From: Streptococcus sp. HMSC078D09
GTDB taxonomy: Bacteria > Bacillota > Bacilli > Lactobacillales > Streptococcaceae
DNA length: 42,998 bases
Reading direction: 5' to 3'
Assembly: GCF_001813675.1 (NCBI RefSeq)
Contig: NZ_KV813675.1
Coordinates: 496,636 to 539,633, forward strand
In this document: in pieces, positions 29,737-38,137 of the stretch
Layout of the letters: every line of letters begins with the position of its first letter
How positions within the stretch are numbered: the stretch's first letter is position 1
Made by a program: the position numbers and the translations under genes
Notes under the pieces: model-generated
Told to the model about the DNA's origin: nothing
Seen by the model: only the letters and a program-made list of their open reading frames with translations
Databases searched by the model: none

Positions 29737-29909
29737 GCTGGGACAAAAGTCCTAGCCTCTCAATTTTCTTTGGATTGTCGAGCAAGACGCAGTGGTTGAG
29801 TAGGCTCTACTACGCTGATTTCATCAGCTTTTACAGCCCTGCTCAACTGTGCGGAGGTGGGACGACGAAATCGAATTCTAACGAATGACCGATTTCTGTC
29901 TCACTCTCT
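29735..29909 (-). repeat. Composite palindromic repeat, full copy B (inverted)
   Basis: The reverse complement matches copy A (18071-18246) with about 9 differences by hand count. It starts at the second base of the oxidoreductase stop codon with AGGCTGGGAC (29735-29744) pairing GTCCTAGCCT, a strong terminator-like hairpin on the plus strand. The two copies are in opposite orientation and bracket 11.8 kb. Confidence 0.87.
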
Positions 29910-29987
29910 TTTTGCGAAAGATCTTCCTTAATTGGGCTAAAAATAGTAGAATAGAACAATTGAATCATCAAGAAAATGGGAGTTATT

Positions 29988-30812
29988 ATGAATTGGTTTC
30001 AATCGCAATCCGTGGTCTTGCAGGCCTTTCTCGCAGGATTGTTTACATGGGGCTGTACCATTGTCGGGTCAGCCATCGTCTTTTTCTTCAAGCATATTAG
30101 TCGCAAATTACTGGACATCATGATGGGATTTGCGGCGGGGGTTATGATCGCGGCTTCTTTTTGGTCGCTCTTACAACCCTCGATTGAGTATGCGGAAACC
30201 TCTTATGGGAGCCTGGCTTGGTTGCCAGCGGCGATCGGTTTTTTAGCTGGAGGTTTTTTCCTTCGCTTGATTGACGCCATCGTCCCTCACCTTCATATGA
30301 CGAAGGAGATTTAAGAGGCTGAGAGTATCCATACGCCGCGGGAGAAGAAGTTGTCTAAAACAACCCTACTCTTTCTCGCCATCACTATCCATAATTTCCC
30401 AGAAGGCTTAGCAGTCGGAGTGGCTTTTGGGGCTCTGGCGAGCAATCCAAGTCCAGAAGCCTTTATCGGGGCGGTTGGCTTAGCTATCGGGATTGGTTTG
30501 CAAAATATCCCAGAAGGTGCGGCCCTTTCGATTCCAATCCGGACGGATGGCAAATCCCGACTCAATGCCTTTTATTTGGGATCCATGTCGGCCATCGTTG
30601 AGCCCATCGGAGCTCTGCTAGGGGCAGTAGCGGTCTTATCCATGACGGCCATCTTGCCTTACGCCCTTTCTTTTGCGGCAGGTGCGATGATCTTCGTGGT
30701 GGTCGAAGAGTTGATTCCAGATTCACAGACCAATGGCAATACAGACGTAGCGACCCTGGGCCTCATGGTTGGCTTTGTCATTATGATGATCCTAGACGTC
30801 GCTTTGGGATAA
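29988..30812 (+). pseudogene. ZIP-family metal (zinc) transporter interrupted by an in-frame stop
   Basis: The reading frame from ATG 29988 (GGGAG 5 nt upstream) is open to 30812 except for one TAA at 30312-30314; both parts are in the same frame. Full length would be 274 codons, right for a bacterial GufA/ZupT-type ZIP with eight helices. Before the stop are three helices; after it come HNFPEG and QNIPEG, the metal-binding motifs of helices 4 and 5. The stop falls in the variable cytoplasmic loop after helix 3. A TTG at 30351 with GGAG 6 nt upstream could restart the second part. Most likely a recent loss, but split expression or read-through cannot be excluded. Confidence 0.8.
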
Positions 30813-30818
30813 GGAACA

Positions 30819-30851
30819 TCACCTTGTATCATAGATGCAAGGTGACTTTTT
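30819..30851 (+). terminator. Intrinsic terminator after the ZIP gene
   Basis: TCACCTTG (30819-30826) pairs with CAAGGTGA (30838-30845), then C and T6. The last bases overlap the predicted rmlA -35 region. Confidence 0.87.
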
Positions 30852-30870
30852 TATATAAACATGATAAAAT
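30842..30870 (+). promoter_or_regulatory. Promoter of the rmlACB operon
   Basis: GTGACT (30842-30847), 17-nt spacer, TAAAAT (30865-30870) with TG at 30862-30863. It overlaps the upstream terminator and is 34 nt before rmlA. Confidence 0.5.
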
Positions 30871-30903
30871 AAGAGTAATGACTACGTAGAAAGGCCTAAC
30901 ATT

Positions 30904-31773
30904 ATGAAAGGTATTATTTTAGCAGGGGGCTCAGGAACTCGCTTGTATCCATTGACACGTGCGGCTTCTAAACAGTTGATGCCCATTTATGACAAACCAA
31001 TGATCTACTATCCGCTGTCAACCCTTATGTTGGCAGGGATCAAAGAAATCCTGATCATCTCGACTCCTCAAGACCTTCCTCGTTTTGAAGAGCTTCTTGG
31101 AGATGGCTCTGAGCTAGGAATTTCTCTCTCTTATGCAGAGCAACCAAGTCCAGATGGCTTGGCGCAAGCCTTTATCATTGGAGAAGACTTTATCGGTGAC
31201 GATCATGTTGCCCTCATCCTTGGGGACAATATCTTCCATGGAAATGGCTTAACCAAGATGTTGCAACGGGCAGAAGCGAAAGAAAAAGGAGCGACTGTCT
31301 TTGGTTACCAAGTCAAAGATCCAGAACGCTTTGGGGTGGTAGAGTTTGACGCGGATATGAATGCTATCTCTATCGAGGAAAAACCAGAACATCCAAAATC
31401 GAACTTTGCAGTGACCGGGCTTTACTTCTATGACAATGATGTGGTAGAAATTGCCAAAAACATCAAACCAAGCCCTCGTGGAGAGCTTGAAATCACCGAT
31501 GTTAACAGGGCTTATTTGGAGCGTGGAGATCTCTCTGTTGAGCTCATGGGCCGTGGCTTTGCCTGGTTGGATACTGGAACTCACGAAAGTCTCTTGCAAG
31601 CATCTCAATATATCGAAACTGTTCAACGCTTGCAAAATGTCCAAGTGGCTAACCTTGAGGAAATTGCCTATCGCATGGGTTATATCAACAAAGAACAAGT
31701 CCATGAATTAGCGCAATCATTGAAGAAAAACGAATACGGACAATACTTGCTCCGTTTGATTGGAGAAGCATAA
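30904..31773 (+). CDS. rmlA: Glucose-1-phosphate thymidylyltransferase RmlA
   Basis: 289 residues. Converts glucose-1-phosphate and dTTP to dTDP-glucose, the first step to dTDP-L-rhamnose for cell-wall polysaccharide. The nucleotide motif [11 protein letters not shown] (8-18), the lysine in YDKPM and [10 protein letters not shown] (metal-binding Asp) are in place. The AAAGG ribosome site is 10 nt upstream. Its stop shares a base with the rmlC start. Confidence 0.96.
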   Translation: MKGIILAGGSGTRLYPLTRAASKQLMPIYDKPMIYYPLSTLMLAGIKEILIISTPQDLPRFEELLGDGSELGISLSYAEQPSPDGLAQAFIIGEDFIGDDHVALILGDNIFHGNGLTKMLQRAEAKEKGATVFGYQVKDPERFGVVEFDADMNAISIEEKPEHPKSNFAVTGLYFYDNDVVEIAKNIKPSPRGELEITDVNRAYLERGDLSVELMGRGFAWLDTGTHESLLQASQYIETVQRLQNVQVANLEEIAYRMGYINKEQVHELAQSLKKNEYGQYLLRLIGEA

Positions 31774-32366
31774 TGACGGAACAATTTTTTGATAAAGAAT
31801 TAGCAGCCCGCAAAATTGAAGCCATCCCAGGCTTGATGGAGTTTGATATTCCAGTGCGCGGGGATAACCGTGGTTGGTTTAAAGAAAACTTCCAAAAAGA
31901 GAAAATGCTTCCCCTTGGATTCCCTGAAAGCTTCTTTGCAGAAGGCAAGTTGCAAAACAATATTTCATTCTCTCGTAAGAATGTTTTGCGTGGCTTGCAT
32001 GCAGAGCCTTGGGACAAGTACATCTCTGTAGCAGATGAAGGAAAGGTTCTTGGAACTTGGGTAGACCTTCGTGAAGGTGAGACCTTTGGGAACACCTACC
32101 AAACCGTGATCGATGCTTCAAAAGGCATCTTCGTCCCTCGTGGTGTAGCCAATGGGTTCCAAGTTTTGACAGACAAAGTTGCTTATACATACTTAGTCAA
32201 TGATTACTGGGCACTGGAACTCAAACCAAAATATGCTTTTGTCAACTACGCAGACCCAAGCCTAGACATCCAATGGGAAAACTTGGAAGAAGCAGAAGTC
32301 TCAGAAGCAGACAAAAATCACCCATTGCTCAAAGATGTTAAACCCCTAAAAGCAGAAGATTTGTAA
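31773..32366 (+). CDS. rmlC: dTDP-4-keto-6-deoxyglucose 3,5-epimerase RmlC
   Basis: 197 residues, cupin fold. The catalytic His lies in VLRGLHAEPWDKY, and the VPRGVANGFQVL segment is the second conserved block. This is the streptococcal subtype with AEPW after the His instead of YQ. The start overlaps the rmlA stop (TAATG). Third step of rhamnose synthesis. Confidence 0.95.
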   Translation: MTEQFFDKELAARKIEAIPGLMEFDIPVRGDNRGWFKENFQKEKMLPLGFPESFFAEGKLQNNISFSRKNVLRGLHAEPWDKYISVADEGKVLGTWVDLREGETFGNTYQTVIDASKGIFVPRGVANGFQVLTDKVAYTYLVNDYWALELKPKYAFVNYADPSLDIQWENLEEAEVSEADKNHPLLKDVKPLKAEDL

Positions 32367-32412
32367 GAATGAACCTTGCATAGCAGTATCGCGACTGCAA
32401 GGAGCGTTATAA
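32367..32412 (+). other. Hairpin in the rmlC-rmlB gap
   Basis: CCTTGCA (32374-32380) and TGCAAGG (32396-32402) form a 7-bp stem with no T tract. It lies between rmlC and structured repeat copy 5. Role unknown. Confidence 0.45.
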
Positions 32413-32542
32413 GATTGTTCCTGTCCTAGTGAAAACAAGATTCCCTCAGGGAATCTTGTAAGGAAATCCGGAGACTTTGGCTTCGGATTTAGCCATGAAA
32501 CCGAAAGGTTGCTGGCGTCCCTCACTAGCTAAAGGAACAATC
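32413..32542 (-). repeat. Covarying structured repeat, copy 5 (most diverged, inverted)
   Basis: Read on the minus strand it has the same plan with nearly all stems changed. The outer stem is GATTGTTCC/GGAACAATC (32413-32421/32534-32542) plus AGTG/CACT. Hairpin 3 is CAAGATTCCC/GGGAATCTTG (32436-32445/32449-32458), hairpin 2 AAATCCG/CGGATTT (32464-32470/32484-32490). Hairpin 1 is GCCA/TGGC (32492-32495/32513-32516) with AACC/GGTT. Retained single-stranded pieces include TTTAG after the outer stem, GGAC before hairpin 1 and GC/CA in its internal loop. It splits rmlC from rmlB without leaving room for a new promoter after it. Confidence 0.75.
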
Positions 32543-32550
32543 AAAACTAA

Positions 32551-33615
<1,065 letters not shown>

Positions 33616-33692
33616 GGAAGAAAGTCCAAGTGGAAAACTACTTGGATTTTTTCTTTTATTTTCTGAAAATCACAAAATTAACCATGGATTTG

Positions 33693-33701
33693 TGGTATAA
33701 T
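33693..33701 (+). promoter_or_regulatory. Extended -10 promoter for the following hypothetical gene
   Basis: TGgTATAAT at 33693-33701, 38 nt before ATG 33740. No clear -35. Confidence 0.6.
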
Positions 33702-33739
33702 ATGATTAGTTTTTTTAATGAATCAATAAGGGGGATATG

Positions 33740-34852
33740 ATGAATCAAAAAGATTGGGTTGAATACTTTGAAGCGGTCAATGGTCGCAAGCCAAGTATGC
33801 AAGAATTTCAAGAAGCGCGTGAAAAAGGGGAGTTTATCGTAGAGCGAAAAGAAGCGCCGACTCCAACAACTGAGGCACCAGCTCCAGCAACTGAAGCGCA
33901 GGCTCCTTCTCAGGAAGCACCTGTTGCACCTAGTGCGCCTCTTTCACAAGAGCAGACAGCTTTTGTCCAACCACAACCATCTGCGAAAACCTTGCAACCT
34001 GTGCCAAGACCGAAAAAATTGACATTTTCTTTCAATAAACAAACAAAAATTGGGGTAGCAGTCGTAGGTCTTGTCGCAGTGATTGCTTTTGCTTGGTTCT
34101 TTTTCTTTTCAGGTGGACCAAGTGTAGATGGCGTTTGGTTGAGAAATACGGATTCAAGTCCGGTCACTTATGAACTAAGTGGAAAGAAACAAAGAGTCAA
34201 TGGTGATGAGACCATCAAAAAGGTTCTCAAGGGCAATGAAGCGAAAAAAGAATTTAATACAGCACTTTCTTTGTTAAATGTGACGGACTTGCATTCACTT
34301 GCGGATGTCGATAAGAAATTTAACCTGAAGACGACAGAAATAGTTGTTATTAAGTCTGGCGGGAACACACGCTATAACTTGCTCCAAAAAGACGGAAGCA
34401 ATATTATTTTAAGAAATGATTTATTTGACTTGAAAACTTATAAGTCATACAAAGGAAACTTTGAAGAAAATTTGGTCTATCACAAGGTTGAAACACCAAA
34501 GGCCATGGTTGGAAAGTGGAAGAATGTGACAGAAGGAGATAATACAACTGTTCAGATTTCAGATCACGGAATTATTAGTGATAAGTATTACGATAGCAAG
34601 GCTTACGCATTCTATTCTCTAGCTGATTCAGAAAAGTATGATGGAGACACGACTTCTAAAGAAGAGATTGAACACACATTTGAAGTAATTCAAGAAGCGG
34701 TGAAATCAGAAGGCTATCAAGTGAAGAGCGCTAAGGAAGTCTATATACAAGCTAATTCAAATTATTGTTTCGTACCTGTCAACGGTGGAAAAAACATACT
34801 CGTCTTACGTGGTGGTAATGAATTTGCCGCAAAATTAGAAAAAGTGAACTAA
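33740..34852 (+). CDS. Membrane-anchored hypothetical protein with Pro/Ala-rich linker
   Basis: 370 residues from ATG 33740 (5 nt after GGGGG; ATG 33737 is too close). A short N-terminal domain (about 1-38, QKDWVEYFEAVNGRKPS) is followed by a Pro/Ala/Glu-rich linker (about 40-90) and one membrane helix (about 104-124). The outer C-terminal region of about 245 residues is lysine- and serine-rich. No signal peptide precedes the linker, so the N terminus should be cytoplasmic and the large domain extracellular. The N-terminal segment resembles one found on several streptococcal membrane proteins. No enzymatic motif is seen; function unknown. Confidence 0.8.
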   Translation: MNQKDWVEYFEAVNGRKPSMQEFQEAREKGEFIVERKEAPTPTTEAPAPATEAQAPSQEAPVAPSAPLSQEQTAFVQPQPSAKTLQPVPRPKKLTFSFNKQTKIGVAVVGLVAVIAFAWFFFFSGGPSVDGVWLRNTDSSPVTYELSGKKQRVNGDETIKKVLKGNEAKKEFNTALSLLNVTDLHSLADVDKKFNLKTTEIVVIKSGGNTRYNLLQKDGSNIILRNDLFDLKTYKSYKGNFEENLVYHKVETPKAMVGKWKNVTEGDNTTVQISDHGIISDKYYDSKAYAFYSLADSEKYDGDTTSKEEIEHTFEVIQEAVKSEGYQVKSAKEVYIQANSNYCFVPVNGGKNILVLRGGNEFAAKLEKVN

Positions 34853-34854
34853 TC

Positions 34855-34875
34855 AAAGGACTGCAAGGTCCTTTT
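34855..34875 (+). terminator. Terminator-like hairpin, first of two near-identical copies
   Basis: AAAGGAC (34855-34861) and GTCCTTTT (34868-34875), 3 nt after the stop codon of the hypothetical gene. The same 20-base unit recurs at about 35050-35071. Confidence 0.75.
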
Positions 34876-34889
34876 AGAACGTAGACAAA

Positions 34890-35071
34890 TCCTACCAGCA
34901 ATAGAAACATTGCCATTTTGTAGGTTGGGTACCATATAGTGAAAACTCTTAGGAATGCTGATATCGCGCTATTCTTAAGAGTTTTTACTTTCTCTATTTT
35001 TAAAAAAGACTGAAGAAAATTGTCCAAAATGGACTTTTTATTCAGTCTGAAAGGACTGCAAGGTCCTTTTT
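34890..35071. other. Cluster of four further hairpins between convergent genes
   Basis: In order: CCTAC...GTAGG enclosing GCAAT/ATTGC (about 34891-34925); AAAACTCTTA/TAAGAGTTTTT (about 34942-34986), terminator-like on both strands; AGACTGAA/TTCAGTCT enclosing GTCCA/TGGAC (about 35007-35047); then a second copy of the AAAGGAC/GTCCTTTTT unit (about 35051-35072). No ORF or known RNA is recognised. It fills the 267-base gap between the hypothetical gene and the araC-type gene. Confidence 0.55.
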
Positions 35072-35119
35072 ATTTGAGAAAGAAAAGTTTCCCAAGTAAG
35101 ATTCTAAGGAGAGATATGG

Positions 35120-35998
35120 TTAGGATTCTTTTTTGAGTTGTTGGTTTCGATATTGTCTAGGAGTCAAGTGAAAATGCTGTTTGAATTGTCGATTGAAGTT
35201 TGAGAGGTTAGTAAAGCCGACCTGGCTTGCTATTTCTTGAACACTTTGATTGGTTTGAACGAGCTTTTCACAAGCCTTCTCTAAACGCATTCGTATGAGA
35301 TAATCCATACAGCTTGTCCCAGTGTGTTGTTTGAATATATTCATAAAGTGATTTTTGCTATATCCAAATGTTGTAGCAAGATGATCAATTTGAATGGGCT
35401 CTGCATAGTGTTGCTCAAGATAACCAATCATTTCTTTTAATTTCTGATATTTTTGATACGTATCATCTGTATAGTGTCGATTGACATACCTGTACTTAAA
35501 GAGAAGATAGAAAAATTCATAGAGTTTAGACTTTAATAGGAGGTCGTAGTAAATACTCTGTTCTTCAAGGATAGAAAAGAGAGAAAAAAGACAATCGCGA
35601 ATTGGTTCATAAGCATGATCGTCTGGCGAAATCCGAGGAGTGAGATAAAAATGTCCAGAGTATATTGGTTGAATATAGCGTTGGCTAAAACTGTCTATTT
35701 GATTCCTACCTAGGAAATCTAGATGGATGCGAAAAACTGTAGAAATTTGTTCTTGATTTTCAATAGCGTAGATAGCATGAGGAGATGTTGGCTGAATCAG
35801 AAAAATATCGCCTTCATGACTTTCAAAGCGCTCAGAATTGATATACAAGGTAGCAGTTCCTTTTTTGACATAGATTATCTCAAGTTCAGGATGCCAATGA
35901 TAAATGGTATCAGCTGATTGCTTAGATAAGATTTGTTTTTCAAAATCGTAGGGGAAATCAGATGGGTTATCTCGTAAATGTCGTGAATATTGAGCCAT
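35120..35998 (-). CDS. AraC-family transcriptional regulator
   Basis: 292 residues. The N-terminal cupin ligand domain (about 25-110) includes HWHPELEIIYVKKG. The C-terminal double helix-turn-helix (about 185-285) has HLATTFGYSKNHFMNIFKQ and IASQVGFTNLSNFNRQFKQ, followed by PRQYR. It lies on the same strand and downstream of the MFS gene, with its own TGaTATAAT promoter and a terminator between. It is the natural candidate regulator of the transporter-flavoprotein module, probably sensing its substrate (inference). Confidence 0.9.
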   Translation of the reverse strand: MAQYSRHLRDNPSDFPYDFEKQILSKQSADTIYHWHPELEIIYVKKGTATLYINSERFESHEGDIFLIQPTSPHAIYAIENQEQISTVFRIHLDFLGRNQIDSFSQRYIQPIYSGHFYLTPRISPDDHAYEPIRDCLFSLFSILEEQSIYYDLLLKSKLYEFFYLLFKYRYVNRHYTDDTYQKYQKLKEMIGYLEQHYAEPIQIDHLATTFGYSKNHFMNIFKQHTGTSCMDYLIRMRLEKACEKLVQTNQSVQEIASQVGFTNLSNFNRQFKQHFHLTPRQYRNQQLKKES

Positions 35999-36031
35999 GA
36001 TAAATCCTCCCGATAAACTATTTCTAGTTTT

Positions 36032-36040
36032 ATTATATCA
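36032..36040 (-). promoter_or_regulatory. Extended -10 promoter of the araC-type gene
   Basis: On the minus strand TGaTATAAT (36040-36032), 34 nt before the ATG, with GGGAGGA as ribosome site. Its -35 region falls in the terminator of the MFS gene. Confidence 0.55.
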
Positions 36041-36068
36041 AAAAAACTTCCTTATATAGGAAGTTCTA
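36041..36068 (-). terminator. Terminator of the MFS gene
   Basis: On the minus strand AGAACTTCC, a TATATAA loop, GGAAGTT, then T7. It begins a few bases after the MFS stop codon. Confidence 0.85.
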
Positions 36069-36072
36069 TTTT

Positions 36073-37272
36073 TTAGCCTTTCTTCTTCATATATAGAAGG
36101 TTGAGAAGGAGCCCAACAACTGCTAAAGCGATAGCGACGTAGAATGCAGCACTGTAATTTCCATTGTTGGCTGCTGCCATTTGAACCGCAACTTTAGGTG
36201 CAAAAAATGCAGCTAAAGAATATCCTGTAAAGACGATGCCGTAGTTGACCCCCTGATTTGTAGGTCCGTAGTTCTCCATGACAATGGAAGGGAAGACTCC
36301 CATAACACCACCGAAGCAGATACCAAGTCCGAGGATTCCTAGAGTGAAACCCAGTTGTCCAGGGATAATTGTTAAAGAGAAGAGTGCCAATACGATGACT
36401 GAATAGATAATCAATAAAGTCTGAGAACGACCAATTTTATCAGAGAGTGATCCCCAGATAAAGCGACCACTAGAGTTCGCGATTGAATACAGAGAAACAT
36501 AGAGAGCTGCTGTTCCAGCTGAAAGGCCAAACATTGATTGACCAATTGGGGATGCCTGAGAGGCAATCATTAAACCAGAGAAAGCACCGACAAAGAACAT
36601 GCTGATAATAATGTAAAATAGCGGACTTTGTAGCATTTCTTTCCAGTTTTTATTAGCAGGTCCTTGTTTAGTTTGTGCTGGAGCTTTCCAACCTGTAGGT
36701 TGGTAACCACTTGGGGCTGCTTTGATGAAGAAAATTGCACAGATAATAACAACAATATAGACCAGCCCAATTGTTCGAAAAGCAAAGAAGGCATCTTGTT
36801 TTTGAATGAGACTACTTGCAACTGGTGACGCGATAACTGCAGCAAACCCCATACCTCCTGTTAGAATCCCAGAAGCTAAGCCACGTTTATCAGGGAAGAG
36901 ACGAAGTGAATTTGAGAGGGCTCCTGAATAGGCAAATCCTTGACCGAGACCTGCCATCAACCCATAGGTCAGATAAAGCATGGCTGGTGAACTAGCATAT
37001 CCAGTTAGGTAAAAACCGCTAGCAAAGAGAAGGGCCCCAAGGGCAATTGTCCATTTTACATATCCCTTGTCTACCAAATAACCTCCGAGAATCATGGGGA
37101 TCGGTCCGATTGCTGAGTTAATTGCAAATGCGAGCATGATTTCGGACATTGACCAGCCTGTTGAAGAACTTAGAGGCCCAGCGAAAACGGAAAAAGAATA
37201 GACAGCTCCTGTACAGAGGAGAATAGCAGTTGATGCAGCTAAAACTTGCCAACGTTTGAATGTCTCTTTCAT
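36073..37272 (-). CDS. MFS transporter, oxalate/formate antiporter-like
   Basis: 399 residues with about twelve membrane helices. The sequence type (GAVYSFSVFAGPLSSSTGWSMSEI near the N terminus; PSIVMENYGPTNQGVNYGIVFTGYS in the second half) is that of the OFA family of carboxylate exchangers. The start is taken at MKETFKRW, with GGAG 9 nt upstream; the longer frame to 37374 would put AT-rich promoter DNA into the protein. It is transcribed divergently from the flavoproteins from a shared 231-base region. It probably carries an organic acid used by that module. Confidence 0.85.
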   Translation of the reverse strand: MKETFKRWQVLAASTAILLCTGAVYSFSVFAGPLSSSTGWSMSEIMLAFAINSAIGPIPMILGGYLVDKGYVKWTIALGALLFASGFYLTGYASSPAMLYLTYGLMAGLGQGFAYSGALSNSLRLFPDKRGLASGILTGGMGFAAVIASPVASSLIQKQDAFFAFRTIGLVYIVVIICAIFFIKAAPSGYQPTGWKAPAQTKQGPANKNWKEMLQSPLFYIIISMFFVGAFSGLMIASQASPIGQSMFGLSAGTAALYVSLYSIANSSGRFIWGSLSDKIGRSQTLLIIYSVIVLALFSLTIIPGQLGFTLGILGLGICFGGVMGVFPSIVMENYGPTNQGVNYGIVFTGYSLAAFFAPKVAVQMAAANNGNYSAAFYVAIALAVVGLLLNLLYMKKKG

Positions 37273-37312
37273 AAGAAAAAACTCCATTAACTTAATACAT
37301 ATTTTCACAAAG

Positions 37313-37341
37313 ACTATAACATAGTTAAAAATGAGGGTCAA
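37313..37341 (-). promoter_or_regulatory. Sigma-A promoter of the MFS gene
   Basis: On the minus strand TTGACC (37341-37336), 17-nt spacer, TATAGT (37318-37313), about 40 nt before the chosen start. The presence of a good promoter here argues against the longer reading frame. Confidence 0.7.
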
Positions 37342-37432
37342 TACTTTCTCAAAAAATATTGTTAATTTTTTCACTAATCTATACTAAACTAAGATAAACT
37401 GATAGAATAACACAATCTTTTAGGGCTGTTGA

Positions 37433-37460
37433 TTTACAAGATAGGTCAAAGTTGTATAAT
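37433..37460 (+). promoter_or_regulatory. Promoter of the flavoprotein operon
   Basis: TTTACA (37433-37438), 16-nt spacer, TATAAT (37455-37460), 44 nt before the FMN reductase ATG, with GGGGG at about 37493-37497 as ribosome site. GGTCAA occurs both here (37444) and at the MFS -35 (37336) on the plus strand; whether these are regulator half-sites is speculation. Confidence 0.6.
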
Positions 37461-37503
37461 GATATTAAAGATATGAAATCAAACAAATAAAGGGGGTAGC
37501 AAG

Positions 37504-38112
37504 ATGAAACTAGTTGCTATCGTTGGAACAAATTCTGACCGCTCAACCAATCGGAAACTCTTAAAATTTATGCAAAAACATTTTTCAGATAAAGCTGACA
37601 TTGAGGTATTGGAAATCAAACAATTGCCAGCATTTAACGAACCTGAGGACAAGCTAGCACCTGCCGAAGTTCAAGCTTTTTCAGAAAAAATCCTTGCTGC
37701 AGATGGTGTGATTATCTCAACACCTGAGTATGACCACACCATACCGGCACCCCTGTCTTCAGCCTTGGAATGGATTGCTTACACTAGTCGCGCTTTGATT
37801 AACAAACCAACGATGATTGTCGGAGCTTCTCTTGGATTGCTTGGAACATCTAGAGCCCAAGCGCACTTGCGTCAGATTCTTGATGCACCTGAACTGAAAG
37901 CAAGAGTGATGCCAGGGACAGAATTTCTCCTAGGTCATTCTGAACAAGTATTGGATGATGACAATCATTTGAACAATCCTGAAAAAGTTGCAGAGTTGGA
38001 AGAACATTTTTCAGAGTTCCAAAATTTTGTTGAACTAACAAAAGCATTGGTCAAACCAGAAGATACAAACCGTAAGAAATCATTCATCTGGGAAGAATGG
38101 TTGAAAGCATAA
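37504..38112 (+). CDS. NAD(P)H-dependent FMN reductase
   Basis: 202 residues, flavodoxin-like fold of the NADPH-FMN reductase family. The phosphate loop [13 protein letters not shown] is at 8-20 and the flavin-binding [12 protein letters not shown] at about 77-88. Cytoplasmic. It is clearly homologous to the first about 190 residues of the next gene ([33 protein letters not shown], [13 protein letters not shown] shared), so one arose by duplication of the other. It starts the operon and may supply reduced flavin to the larger protein. Confidence 0.9.
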   Translation: MKLVAIVGTNSDRSTNRKLLKFMQKHFSDKADIEVLEIKQLPAFNEPEDKLAPAEVQAFSEKILAADGVIISTPEYDHTIPAPLSSALEWIAYTSRALINKPTMIVGASLGLLGTSRAQAHLRQILDAPELKARVMPGTEFLLGHSEQVLDDDNHLNNPEKVAELEEHFSEFQNFVELTKALVKPEDTNRKKSFIWEEWLKA

Positions 38113-38137
38113 GCGTCTCAAGAAAGGAGTACAATCC

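Noticed and set aside
29988..30812. Programmed stop-codon read-through in the ZIP gene
   Set aside because: No read-through context or downstream structure stands out; a mutation or sequencing error is simpler.
37273..37374. 34-residue N-terminal extension of the MFS protein
   Set aside because: The region contains a good promoter for the gene and AT-rich sequence; the ATG at 37272 has a ribosome site and fits the family.
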